Of a DNA stretch of 64,000 nt, positions 25,446 to 34,688 are shown piece by piece. The stretch's first letter is position 1, and every line of letters starts with the position of its first letter. A program made the translations under genes and the position numbers. A model generated the notes under the pieces. The model ran no database searches and was not told the origin of the DNA. It saw nothing but the letters and a program-made list of their open reading frames with translations. The DNA is from Lysinibacillus louembei (GTDB lineage: Bacteria; Bacillota; Bacilli; Bacillales_A; Planococcaceae): the NCBI RefSeq assembly GCF_033880585.1, contig NZ_CP137624.1:2701501-2765500 (forward strand), read 5' to 3'.

Positions 25446-27781
25446 TCATTCCCTCCTAAAATTGTTATCGCAGAATGTCGCTGAAGCTTTGTGGTTGCTA
25501 ATAAAACAGTCCATGTAACGGCGCAAATAAATAGTAATGGATAGAAGAAATAAGCCTGCAATGGATAGGTAATCAACGTAATATGTGATGCGCCAATAAG
25601 CGTCGCAAGCTTGTTAATTAAATATTGTCCAACAGTGTTAGATAAAATTGTTCCTATTATAATTGAAATAATTAAAAGCGTTATTGCACGTGTCATATAT
25701 TGTGCACGAATCGCTTGCTTTGAAAAGCCTAAGCTTTGTAAAATGGCGATTTGTCTCGCATCCTTCGCAAGCAGCAGATTGATAAACATCGCTGTAATAC
25801 ATATGGCAATAGATAATGATACGATGATAGCAAGCACTGTGATTTGCTTGAGCTGTGCAATGTTTGCACCAAGTGTTTGGCTAATATAATGTGTCATATC
25901 AGTCACTTTTGCTGTTTTAAATAGAGCACGATATGCCTCTATTTTTTCCTCAGTCGCAACGCCATCTGTAACATTGATGTTAATGACATACCAAAGAATA
26001 GGTGTAGCTGCGTTGAGCGGTAGCTGTGCCTTAGCTGTTTTTCCACCATTGGTAATATCCTGATAAATACCTGAAACCGTTACTTGCTTTGGCACTCTAT
26101 CAACGATAATTGTGAATGAATCGCCTACATCCACAGCAAGTTCACGTGCCTGTAAAACTGAAAGGGCAATTGAACCCTTTTGCGTTGGTGCAGCCCCTTC
26201 CACATAACGTAAAGGAAATGCTGTAAAATCACCAATCTCCACTTGTATACTGTCATATTGTTTATCCGCTGTTTCCACCATAAACTTTGCCGTTGTAAAG
26301 GTCGCGTGTTTTTCCACCTCTACATCCTGTGCAAGGGTAGCTTGAATAGATTCAAATTGTCTGCGAGTAGCGTCATTGTAGGGCAGGTCGATGCGTATAT
26401 CGCTTTTACTCGCACCCATATACGTAATAAAGTCTGGTGACTTCACTGTTTGCAATAAATTTAGTGGCACGAGCATCATAAAGCAAGCAATCATAAAAAC
26501 TGCAGCAATTAAGCGATACATTGGAAAGCGTACAACAATATCTTTTATACCAAGCAATAGATTAATAGACGGAAGCTTGCTGTTAGCAAGGGCAATTGTT
26601 TTCTCTGTTGCAGCTCCTTGGCGAAAAGCTTCCACAACAGAAATACGTTCACATTTTTTTAAAACGAAATAGCAATATAGTATGGCGATTAAACAAATGA
26701 ATGCAACACTGCTAAATGACAAGAAATAGTGGGGTATAGTCATATGGAATTGTCCTAAATAGCGTGCCATATTCGCCGTGAAGTGCTGTATGATAAACAA
26801 TGACAGCAGGTAACCACTAATGCCAGCCAGCACAGTAATCGCAATATACTTTCCTAAATAAAGCAGGCGAATTTGCTTATTCGCAATGCCGATACCCTTC
26901 ATAACAGCAATTTCACGTATATCCTCCTCCAATGTTGTCATAACGGTTAAACGAATGCAGAGCATAGCGACAATCATTAACAGGATGCTTAGAAAGAGCA
27001 CAATTACCACATTCAAACCATCCGTTAGCATATTTAGCATTTTAAAAAGCGGGTACGTAACGGTTGGTCCTTGCTTTGGTAAATTAGATGCTTGATATAG
27101 TTGCTCTAGCTGCTGTATTTGTGCCTGCTCCGTCACTAAAAATTCAATTAAATACTCATGCTGTGTGATGGATTGGGCTAAAGTATGCCAATCCTCCTGA
27201 TGAATAACAAAGCGCTTGGAGCTAACGATGGATGGGTTCATTTGTACATCACGCGTAAAGCTCGAAATAGTAAATTCCTTTTCAACTTGCTCATTGGCAA
27301 ACCATATTTTATCGCCAAGCTGTAAATGATACTTTTCCATGTAATAAATCGGTACAGCAATCTCTCCTTGTGCAACTTGCAGTGGTTGGTTTGCTTCATC
27401 CAATAGAAAATCAAATAACTGGTTTTGAGTAACGAAGCTACTATCCATTACACTGCTATTCATTGCCTCACTTTGTGTGCGATTTTCAATAAAAAGCTGT
27501 GTTTGTTCAATTGTCAGCATATCAACGGTTTGCTGTGCTTCAACAAAGGGGTGCTCCATAACAAATGCCTCAATTTGCTGCTGATTGATGGGACCTGCAT
27601 GCATTTGTACAAAGTGTGGTGCCTTTGCCTGCTGAAAAAATTGCTCTATAGATGTAAATAAATGAACTACCATCGTTGTGGCACTTGCCATTAAAAAAGA
27701 AGAGAGCGATATAAAGGCGATTAAAGTTAATGTTAATATGCGATTTCGTACAATATCTCGTTGTGCCATGCGAAAAATCAT
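25442..27781 (-). CDS. FtsX-domain ABC permease
   Basis: A 779-residue membrane protein with an N-terminal membrane helix, a large extracytoplasmic region (about 50-250), three membrane helices at about 255-380, a further helix near 425, a second extracytoplasmic region, and three C-terminal helices (about 640-765). This is the duplicated FtsX layout of antimicrobial-peptide and macrolide-type ABC permeases. Start and stop codons overlap the neighbours as ATGA, so translation is coupled. Confidence 0.9.
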   Translation of the reverse strand: MIFRMAQRDIVRNRILTLTLIAFISLSSFLMASATTMVVHLFTSIEQFFQQAKAPHFVQMHAGPINQQQIEAFVMEHPFVEAQQTVDMLTIEQTQLFIENRTQSEAMNSSVMDSSFVTQNQLFDFLLDEANQPLQVAQGEIAVPIYYMEKYHLQLGDKIWFANEQVEKEFTISSFTRDVQMNPSIVSSKRFVIHQEDWHTLAQSITQHEYLIEFLVTEQAQIQQLEQLYQASNLPKQGPTVTYPLFKMLNMLTDGLNVVIVLFLSILLMIVAMLCIRLTVMTTLEEDIREIAVMKGIGIANKQIRLLYLGKYIAITVLAGISGYLLSLFIIQHFTANMARYLGQFHMTIPHYFLSFSSVAFICLIAILYCYFVLKKCERISVVEAFRQGAATEKTIALANSKLPSINLLLGIKDIVVRFPMYRLIAAVFMIACFMMLVPLNLLQTVKSPDFITYMGASKSDIRIDLPYNDATRRQFESIQATLAQDVEVEKHATFTTAKFMVETADKQYDSIQVEIGDFTAFPLRYVEGAAPTQKGSIALSVLQARELAVDVGDSFTIIVDRVPKQVTVSGIYQDITNGGKTAKAQLPLNAATPILWYVININVTDGVATEEKIEAYRALFKTAKVTDMTHYISQTLGANIAQLKQITVLAIIVSLSIAICITAMFINLLLAKDARQIAILQSLGFSKQAIRAQYMTRAITLLIISIIIGTILSNTVGQYLINKLATLIGASHITLITYPLQAYFFYPLLFICAVTWTVLLATTKLQRHSAITILGGNE

Positions 27782-29025
27782 AGCGTTTCCTCACTTTCTG
27801 TATGCGACCACATTTTTTTAGCTAGAAGGGCTAATAGTAATACAGCACAGCTCATTAGTAATATGGACCAATACATAGTCTGCTGTGTCACCTCAAAGAT
27901 AATGCCATATAAAATTTGACCGAGGGGAGCAGTGCATTGGGCACTCGCTGTAATAATAGCCATCACTTTACCGAGATGCGCATTAGGTGTTTGTTTTTGC
28001 ACAGCCGTTATTACGAAAATAGAAAGTATTGTAATTAGCATTGCAATCGCGATGCTACAGCCTATAAAAATTAAAATGGATAAAATAAAGCTGTGCTGTA
28101 AGACGGAAGGTGTTACGGTCAAAGCAATCGGCATTGTCAATAATGCAATAACAAAAAGCCATCGATAAAGGCGATTCATACGTAAATGCTTGGCAAATAA
28201 ACCGATAGACAATGCGCCGATAATTGTAGCAAAATCAATAACTCCCATTGCTATACCATAGAGCATATCGCTTGCCTGCATGGCTATTCGTAAAATAATC
28301 GGAACAGCAACGATAAAGAAGGGCGTTAATAACAAATTTAAGCTTGCTGCAAGTACAATGCACTTTACAATAAAGGTATGCTGCCCAACATAGAGAAAGC
28401 CTAGCTGCAAGTCTTTTAAAATGGAGGGTGGCTGAGCCTGCTTGACAAAAGGAATGCTAATAAACATTTCCAATAGGGCAGAGCAAAAAAACAAAATAGC
28501 ACTAACGATAACAAGCGTTTTGAATGGGAGCATTGCGTAAAGCACGCCACCTAAAACAGGCGCGGCTACTTGTGACAAGGCTTGTATAGCTTGAACGATG
28601 CCGTTTGCCTGCTCTAGCTTATTGTCCGCTACAAGAAGTGGAATACTAGCAATCACAGCAGGCGAATACATAGCACTAATCAATGCCAATAAAGTCATAA
28701 CAATGCCAATCGCAACAATAGATGGCTGCTGCATCAATAAGGATAAAAATAAGCAACAAATAATAATGCCACTGATTAAATCAAATACAACCATTAAATT
28801 ACGGCGATTAAAGCGGTCGGCTAGTGCTCCACCGATGGGTGACAAAAGAAGTGGAACGCTAGATAATGCAAGCAGTCCTGCAAATATATCGGCTCGACCT
28901 GTTATATCTAATACATAAAGCGATAAAGCAAAGCGCAATAAAGCAGCTCCTAAAATGGAAATAATCTGCCCCAAAACAACAAGTGCAAAATCCTTTGAAA
29001 AAGCAGGTTCACGAATAGATAGCAT
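27778..29025 (-). CDS. MFS efflux transporter (MefA-like)
   Basis: A 415-residue major facilitator protein with about 12 hydrophobic segments and the loop 2-3 motif GGALADRFNRRNLM (about 65-78). This subgroup contains macrolide and other drug exporters. It is the first structural gene after its TetR regulator. A perfect operator palindrome lies about 20 bp upstream of its start. It overlaps the FtsX permease gene by 4 nt. Confidence 0.88.
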   Translation of the reverse strand: MLSIREPAFSKDFALVVLGQIISILGAALLRFALSLYVLDITGRADIFAGLLALSSVPLLLSPIGGALADRFNRRNLMVVFDLISGIIICCLFLSLLMQQPSIVAIGIVMTLLALISAMYSPAVIASIPLLVADNKLEQANGIVQAIQALSQVAAPVLGGVLYAMLPFKTLVIVSAILFFCSALLEMFISIPFVKQAQPPSILKDLQLGFLYVGQHTFIVKCIVLAASLNLLLTPFFIVAVPIILRIAMQASDMLYGIAMGVIDFATIIGALSIGLFAKHLRMNRLYRWLFVIALLTMPIALTVTPSVLQHSFILSILIFIGCSIAIAMLITILSIFVITAVQKQTPNAHLGKVMAIITASAQCTAPLGQILYGIIFEVTQQTMYWSILLMSCAVLLLALLAKKMWSHTESEETL

Positions 29026-29043
29026 AAAATCCTCCTTATTTTT

Positions 29044-29060
29044 AGACCGACTGTCGGTCT
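29044..29060. promoter_or_regulatory. TetR operator upstream of MFS gene
   Basis: AGACCGACTGTCGGTCT is a perfect 17-bp palindrome around a central T. The same 15-bp core occurs at 29751-29765 before the tetR gene itself. Confidence 0.85.
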
Positions 29061-29101
29061 GTTTTGTTGGAAATAGAAAGCGAATCTTTATTCGACTCGC
29101 T

Positions 29102-29731
29102 TTACTTTAATAAGATATCTAGCATCTTTTGGAAGCTACCTTCTTTAGCCCCTAAAGCACGCTCGATTAGCTGCACAAAGGCTGTTGCTCTTTGTAGCAT
29201 TTCCTCTGGCTGCCATTGAAAGAAGCCATCATCAAAAATAACTTGTGCAGAAACAAGCAAAAACTCAACGGTTTCCTGCGGATAGTTTGTATGAAAAATG
29301 TTCTCTTCGATACCTTGCTCAATCACCTCTGTTAAAATGGGTGACAAATGAACAATAGCCTGCACTAAGCTTTTTTGATGCATCTCTGCATTATCTGGCT
29401 GGTGAAAATGCTCAATCAATTGCTCCTTATAAGGATCTTGTTGAGGTGCTTGTGCCAGTAAAATCGCAAATATTTTCTCCATTGCTGATAGGGTAGAGTC
29501 TGAGGCAATATGCTGCGCCTTTGCTACATCTGCTTGAATGATGCGTTCAATAATCGCATCAAGCACCTCCTCTTTCGATTTGAAATAATGATAGAAAGTG
29601 CCTTTCGCAATGCCGATTGCCTGTAAAATGTCATTGATCGTTGTTTTTGTATAGCCTTTTGTAGCAAAAAGCGTTTGTGCAGTATTTAATATTTCAGTGC
29701 GTCGTTCTTCATGCTCTTTCACGATTCTCAT
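29102..29731 (-). CDS. TetR/AcrR-family regulator of the efflux operon
   Basis: A 209-residue TetR protein with a clear N-terminal HTH (about 12-55; TTINDILQAIGIAKGTFYHYFKSKEEV). AGGAGG lies 8 nt before the ATG. Identical palindromes flank the gene: one in its own promoter region, one before the MFS gene. It thus probably represses both itself and the efflux genes until a toxic ligand binds. Confidence 0.92.
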   Translation of the reverse strand: MRIVKEHEERRTEILNTAQTLFATKGYTKTTINDILQAIGIAKGTFYHYFKSKEEVLDAIIERIIQADVAKAQHIASDSTLSAMEKIFAILLAQAPQQDPYKEQLIEHFHQPDNAEMHQKSLVQAIVHLSPILTEVIEQGIEENIFHTNYPQETVEFLLVSAQVIFDDGFFQWQPEEMLQRATAFVQLIERALGAKEGSFQKMLDILLK

Positions 29732-29750
29732 AACAGATGCCTCCTGATAT

Positions 29751-29765
29751 GACCGACTGTCGGTC
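29751..29765. promoter_or_regulatory. TetR operator upstream of tetR
   Basis: GACCGACTGTCGGTC (29751-29765) lies 20 bp upstream of the tetR ATG and is identical to the core of the second operator at 29045-29059. Confidence 0.85.
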
Positions 29766-29877
29766 TATTTTTATTATATGCATAGCTTATTGAAAAATGC
29801 AAATAAAATTTTTTGTTGAGAAGCAAGCAGATCATACATTGCTACTTTGTCATAGAAGGTTGTTTGGAAATAACTTT

Positions 29878-30606
29878 TTATTTTTTTCGATATGCTAAGT
29901 AGTGCAAAAAGCTTTTTGCTGCAATGGATAAGGATTGTTGATTTCTCATGGCAAGACCGATATTGCGAAAGGCAGGGACTTCTAGCTCCTTCGCAATAAG
30001 GTTATATGGAATGCGCTGCAAAATAAGCTCAGGCAGTATACTAATTCCTAAACCGTTTTCAATCATCGACATAATGGCATAGTCATCCCATGTCGTAAAA
30101 TGAATAATAGGTGAGGTTTGGTGCTGCCCAAAAATTTCGGAGATTTCTGCCTTTGCGCCTTTTTCTAATAGCATAAATGGATTTTTGCATAGTTCACTAA
30201 TAGGGAACCGCTCACAATGAGCAAAGGCATGGTCTTCTGGTAGGACTACTAATAAGCGATCTTGCACTAAAAAAATCGTTTCTAGCTCTGTAGCAGTTGA
30301 TAGTCGTAAAAAGCCAAAATCTACTCGCCCTTCAGTAATCCAGCCTTCAATTTCTGTATAATCGCCTAACAGCAATTCAAAATCAATATGTGGATAATCT
30401 TTTTTAAATATTTTGATGATATTTGGTAGCCAATGTGTTGCGACACTTGAAAAGGTGCCAATGCGAATAGTGCCAGACTGCATCCCCTGTAATTCTTTAA
30501 TTTGTGTGAGTAAAATTTCATGCTCATTACAAATATTTTTCTTCCATCGGTCATTTACCTGTTCAATCGGTCTCCATCCTCGGTTATTTAGAGCCACTCT
30601 CCGCAT
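29878..30606 (-). pseudogene. LysR-family regulator lacking its DNA-binding domain
   Basis: The 242 visible residues correspond to the linker helix (ICNEHEILLTQIKELQG) and the full effector-binding domain of a LysR regulator (GTIRIGTFSSVATHWLPN onward, ending in LAYRKK). The ~50-residue winged HTH that should come first is absent. Homology to LysR begins at about MRRVALNNRGW (matching the R..V.LT..G end of the HTH domain), exactly where an EamA-transporter tail begins on the opposite strand. No ribosome site precedes the ATG. It is read as a 5'-deleted gene. If it is translated, the product could not bind DNA in the usual way. Confidence 0.8.
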
Positions 30607-30728
30607 TAATTTTTTCAGTGATGATTTTAGCAGAACGATTAAGCCCTCTACAAATCATCGGGGCTGTGCTAATTTTAGGTGGGGCGGCATATGGAGAGCT
30701 ATTTCGACCAAGGCGACTAGAGCATTAA
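30603..30728 (+). pseudogene. C-terminal remnant of an EamA/DMT-family transporter
   Basis: The plus strand from 30603 encodes about 41 codons ending in TAA (30726-30728). Key stretches are MILAERLSPLQIIGAVLILG and GGAAYGELFRPRRLEH, the standard last helix and tail of EamA drug/metabolite transporters. There is no start codon, ribosome site or upstream part. It was once divergent from the LysR gene. Its stop overlaps the end of the convergent AbrB-type gene by 4 nt. Confidence 0.82.
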
Positions 30729-31756
30729 CGCTCCAGTCGAGTGCTGTACTTTTTCAATAACGGGATGATAATAAATGACAAAAATAGCATGCGTGCTAGC
30801 TGGAAAACGGTGACAATGTCAGCATCTGCATGAATCGCTGTTGCAATCAAGGCCATTTGATCCATGCCACCAGGCGCAGTGCTTAAAAAGCTAGACGCAA
30901 AGGTATAATCTAGCATTGCCATGACGAGTCTGGCACATAAAAAGCTCACCAACATCAGCAACACGACATTCATTAAGCCGAATAGTAGTATGCGTTTAGG
31001 TAAGCGTAAGGCGCCCGGTGTTAATAGTAAGCCGATATGAGCACCAACAGCAATTTGTGCGAGGTGTAATACATCTAAAGAAATAACAGGAATGTCGAAC
31101 TGCATCACATTTAGTACTATACCTAAAAGGACTGGACCTAAAAAGAAAGGTGTCGGTATATGCAGCTTGCCAACAACGATAGCGAAAAGAAAGCTCACGC
31201 CAATTAAAATGGCAATAGCCCATAGTGGAGAGGCGGTCATATCAATATTTTGTTGTACAACATGCCCTGAAACTAAAAAGGGAACTACACTCACGACAGC
31301 TAACACACGGATTAAATGAAAATAAGTGACAGCGGCAAGATCAACCCCTTTTTCCTCTGAGGCGAAGACGATAATTTGTCCAAGTGCACCAGGAACGCTT
31401 GCTAATACAGCTGTATGTAGCGACATTGATGTATATTTAGCTGTAATAAATGCGAGCAACAAACAAAGCAGCACGAAAACAATATTAATTGCTAGCATAT
31501 ACCAAAACATCGTGCCCATCGTTTGTAAAATGCTTAAAGAAAAGTTTTCACCGATTGTAATACCGATAATGACGAGCCCAATATTGCGCAACTGTGCTGG
31601 CCATTTCAACGGTGTACGAATAAAAAATTGAGCAAGCAATACAGAAAAAAGTGGACCAATCATCCATGGGATTGGTAATGATAGCAGTGAAAAAAGCCAG
31701 CCACCTAAAAAGGCAATAATCGCTACATAGATGATTGGCAGTGCATGGTTCCTCAT
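30725..31756 (-). CDS. AbrB-family putative transporter (ammonia monooxygenase-like, DUF)
   Basis: A 343-residue integral membrane protein with about ten hydrophobic segments in two repeated halves. The AbrB-family marks are SLPIPWMIGPLF near the start, SVPGALGQII (about 124-133), HIPTPFFLGPVLLG and TAPGGMDQMALIA (about 292-304). The family (PF05145) is a predicted transporter of unknown substrate; the ammonia monooxygenase label is historical. It may have been part of the same locus as the broken lysR/eamA pair. Confidence 0.85.
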   Translation of the reverse strand: MRNHALPIIYVAIIAFLGGWLFSLLSLPIPWMIGPLFSVLLAQFFIRTPLKWPAQLRNIGLVIIGITIGENFSLSILQTMGTMFWYMLAINIVFVLLCLLLAFITAKYTSMSLHTAVLASVPGALGQIIVFASEEKGVDLAAVTYFHLIRVLAVVSVVPFLVSGHVVQQNIDMTASPLWAIAILIGVSFLFAIVVGKLHIPTPFFLGPVLLGIVLNVMQFDIPVISLDVLHLAQIAVGAHIGLLLTPGALRLPKRILLFGLMNVVLLMLVSFLCARLVMAMLDYTFASSFLSTAPGGMDQMALIATAIHADADIVTVFQLARMLFLSFIIIPLLKKYSTRLER

Positions 31757-31891
31757 AAAAAAACCTTCTTTCTATCTTTCCAATATATCTATCGTAACAA
31801 AAAAATGTTGTTTTGTTGATATTTCTGTCTTAATATTCAGATTGCGTTTCTGTATAATAAAATGAAACTTTAATCTAATGGGGGAATTCCA

Positions 31892-32464
31892 ATGGTGATA
31901 TTACATAATGAGGTTGTGCGTTTAGAGCCGATTGAGCGAGCGCATATAAAGGGTATTTATGAGGCGGCGCATGATGAGCGAATTTGGGCACATACAACAA
32001 TGAATTTGATGACGAAGGAGGCGGTGGAAAATTATGTGGATGCTACAATCGAAAAACGTCTAGCAGGTACGGCATTTACTTTTACTATCATAGATGAAGC
32101 AACAAAAAAAGTAATTGGTACAACGACTCTTTTTGATATTGACAATACACATAAGCGATTAGAAATCGGCTTTACATGGCTAACACTGGCATACTGGGGT
32201 ACGGCGATTAACACCAATTGCAAATATCTGCTGTTAGCCTATTGCTTTGAACAGCTTGCGATGAATCGCGTACAGCTCAAAACAGATAATGAAAATATAC
32301 GCTCCCAGCAAGCAATCGAACGCATCGGTGCCAAAAAAGAGGGCATTTTGCGCAATCATATGGTGCGTAAAAACGGCACGCTACGCCACTCGCATTTATA
32401 CAGCATTACGATAGAGGAATGGTCACAAGTGAAGGACAACTTCCAACAAAAATTATTAAAATGA
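31892..32464 (+). CDS. GNAT N-acetyltransferase (RimJ/RimL type)
   Basis: A 190-residue acetyltransferase. The RimJ/RimL pattern is visible: VVRLEPIERAHIKGIYEA at the start, LEIGFTWLTLAYWGTAINT in the catalytic strand region, MNRVQLKTDNENIRSQQAIERIGAKKEG and HLYSITIEEW at the end. Related proteins acetylate ribosomal protein N-termini or small amines. GGGGGAA precedes the ATG. The Nudix gene follows by 21 bp. Confidence 0.88.
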   Translation: MVILHNEVVRLEPIERAHIKGIYEAAHDERIWAHTTMNLMTKEAVENYVDATIEKRLAGTAFTFTIIDEATKKVIGTTTLFDIDNTHKRLEIGFTWLTLAYWGTAINTNCKYLLLAYCFEQLAMNRVQLKTDNENIRSQQAIERIGAKKEGILRNHMVRKNGTLRHSHLYSITIEEWSQVKDNFQQKLLK

Positions 32465-32485
32465 GCGAATAGAGGGATTGAAAAA

Positions 32486-32950
32486 ATGGTTCGTTATAAA
32501 ATGTGGACATTATGTATGATACAGCGCGGGGACGAGGTGCTATTGCTAGATCGGCAGCACGATCATTTTAAAGGCTTTATTCCACCAGGTGGCAAGGTGG
32601 AATTTCCTGAAAGCATCGCTGCTAGTGCCATTCGAGAAGTGAGGGAAGAAACTGGCTTGCTAATACATAGACTCATTTATAAAGGCTTGTATGAGTATGT
32701 GAATCCCACAAAAAATGATAGATATATGATTTTCAATTATTTAGCAACAGATTTTAGCGGTACATTAATTGAAGATTCGCCAGAAGGAAAGGCAATGTGG
32801 GTGAAAATCGCCGATGTAGATAAGCTGCCAATGCAAGCCTCTATTCGCAGGAGATTTCCACTGTTTTTCGAGGAAGGGACATTTGAAATTCAAGTGGAAT
32901 GGAACGAGCAAGAAAATTGCGAAGGCGCTGTTCATATTCGACATACATAA
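32486..32950 (+). CDS. Nudix hydrolase (8-oxo-dGTP diphosphatase-like)
   Basis: A 154-residue protein with a full Nudix box, from GGKVEFPES to REVREETGLL at about residues 31-54 (GX5EX7REUXEEXGU). The layout LCMIQRGDEVLLLDRQ... resembles MutT-like 8-oxo-dGTP or nucleotide-sugar pyrophosphatases of Bacillales. AGGGATTG is the weak ribosome site. It is probably co-transcribed with the GNAT gene and ends at a bidirectional terminator. Confidence 0.9.
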   Translation: MVRYKMWTLCMIQRGDEVLLLDRQHDHFKGFIPPGGKVEFPESIAASAIREVREETGLLIHRLIYKGLYEYVNPTKNDRYMIFNYLATDFSGTLIEDSPEGKAMWVKIADVDKLPMQASIRRRFPLFFEEGTFEIQVEWNEQENCEGAVHIRHT

Positions 32951-32960
32951 TAATGAAAAA

Positions 32961-32992
32961 ACACGAGTGTAATTGAATTTCACTCGTGTCTT
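32961..32992. terminator. Bidirectional terminator
   Basis: ACACGAGTG (32961-32969) pairs with CACTCGTGT (32981-32989), with A6 before and CTTT after. It separates the Nudix gene from the convergent ABC permease. Confidence 0.8.
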
Positions 32993-33053
32993 TGGATGGA
33001 TAAGATAGATTTATAATAGAAGACTTTTGAAAAATATCCTACTTGCATCAAAA

Positions 33054-34688
33054 TTAGATATTCGCTTTTTTCTCTCTAAATAATACTTTCCAAAGTGCAG
33101 CATTACTTACAATTAACATGATTAAATAAACGTACATCCATAAGTCATCTACTTTCAGGAGAATAGAATGAACAAAGACAAATGGGATGAGCGGTAGCAA
33201 TAGCGCAAGGGCTTTCCAACCTTGTGCTTCGTTCGTTTGTGCAGCTGGCTCCGAAAACGGAAGTGCTAGCCTTGAGGCAATATAGCAAATAGCACTATAT
33301 AGACAGCTTACGGCAAATACGATAAGTAAATCAGGCAAGACGCGCACGCCGTAAATCAAGCAAAAAATGATGCTAATCATTAAATAAAGTGGCGTATATA
33401 ATTGCACAAGAAAGGCTTTCAATGCAGCTTTCTTATATATTGTAAAGTTTGTAATAGGTACAGCTTTGAACAGCCAAGCACCTTTATAGTTTGTTGAATA
33501 TTGTAGCATCAACAAAGCGGTTGGAATAATGAGCATTGAAAAATAAATCGTTAAATAGCTACTGCTTGTCGCAAAATTTGCTGTTTCGTCACGCATTGTA
33601 TTAAAAATAAAAATAAATGGAATCACAATTGAAAAGCCGAGAGAAGGGTAAACCTTCAGTTTAAAATCGCGCTCCTTTTTCATCATTAAAGTAGCGAAGC
33701 GGTAAAAGGCTCGTTCCTCATGTGTTCGGCAAAGCAGGCTGAGCAGGAAAGCTTTGAAACGATTTGTTGTCGTTTTTTTCGACTTACTTGTTGCTAACAG
33801 CTTTTGCAAATTGCGTTCAAATGTCGGAATGAGCTGAATATATAACCATAAGGCGGCAAAAGGTATGATAATTGCCAGTAGGCTCATCGTCACAGTGAAA
33901 AAGTTCACTGTCCCATTGAGCAGCAATTCATATGGTGCTGCAAACCACATTGGGACAAGGAAAAAATGCCACCAAGCGGGCTCTATTGTCATGCTTAAAT
34001 CGACAAACTCAAAGGAGCGTATGACAACTTGATAGCCAATCATCATCGCAAGCGTTAAGCCAATTTGTACATAATTAATCATATCCTTTAATTTCTCGCC
34101 ATCAAAAAAACGTAAAACGGCTATATATAACATCGCTGTGAATACGACAATTAAAATATTGCTCAGTACAAGCTCTGCCAATGTGATAAGGAAAAACAGC
34201 ACACCTTGTTTAAATAGGGCAACGATGAGTGGAATCGTCATAAGAGCAATCGTTAAATAACTTAAATAGATAGTAATATGAATGATTTTCGCTGCATTGA
34301 TTGTGCGTGAGGAAATTGGCTTTGTACCAAGAATATGACGGTCACGCAAATCAAGCAAAACAGAAGAAAAATCCGAAATCATCGATGTCATAATAACGAA
34401 AAGAATGATGGCATAGCTAATACTCATTTGAAATAAAAATTGCGTTCCAAAAGCAAGAAATGGAATAAGCATTAGTCCGATCAATGTGTAAATCCACAAT
34501 GATTTAATATAGCCATATTTAGCATCTGGCTTTTTCTTGGAGGATTGATTAAACAAAGTTGGTACTTTGCGCTCATCCATTGTCAGTTTAATCTGCAAAA
34601 TTTGACGCATGACCGCATAATCAATACCGATTTTATGAAATAGAAAGCGCATTTTATCGAGCAATCTTAAAATTTTAAAGTCTGTCAT
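33054..34688 (-). CDS. ABC-2 type permease (YthQ-like)
   Basis: A 544-residue membrane protein with about 12-14 hydrophobic segments. The N-terminal cytoplasmic stretch (LKLTMDERKVPTLF region) and the segment SSVLLDLRDRHILGTKPIS are typical of Bacillales YthQ-type permeases. GGAGGT lies 5 nt before the ATG. It overlaps the upstream ATPase gene by 4 nt, so the two are translationally coupled subunits. The substrate is unknown. Confidence 0.85.
   Translation of the reverse strand: MTDFKILRLLDKMRFLFHKIGIDYAVMRQILQIKLTMDERKVPTLFNQSSKKKPDAKYGYIKSLWIYTLIGLMLIPFLAFGTQFLFQMSISYAIILFVIMTSMISDFSSVLLDLRDRHILGTKPISSRTINAAKIIHITIYLSYLTIALMTIPLIVALFKQGVLFFLITLAELVLSNILIVVFTAMLYIAVLRFFDGEKLKDMINYVQIGLTLAMMIGYQVVIRSFEFVDLSMTIEPAWWHFFLVPMWFAAPYELLLNGTVNFFTVTMSLLAIIIPFAALWLYIQLIPTFERNLQKLLATSKSKKTTTNRFKAFLLSLLCRTHEERAFYRFATLMMKKERDFKLKVYPSLGFSIVIPFIFIFNTMRDETANFATSSSYLTIYFSMLIIPTALLMLQYSTNYKGAWLFKAVPITNFTIYKKAALKAFLVQLYTPLYLMISIIFCLIYGVRVLPDLLIVFAVSCLYSAICYIASRLALPFSEPAAQTNEAQGWKALALLLPLIPFVFVHSILLKVDDLWMYVYLIMLIVSNAALWKVLFREKKANI

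Noticed and set aside
30413-30760. Plus-strand open frame across the LysR/EamA junction
   Set aside because: It is in a different frame from the EamA tail and antisense to LysR; no domain is recognisable.
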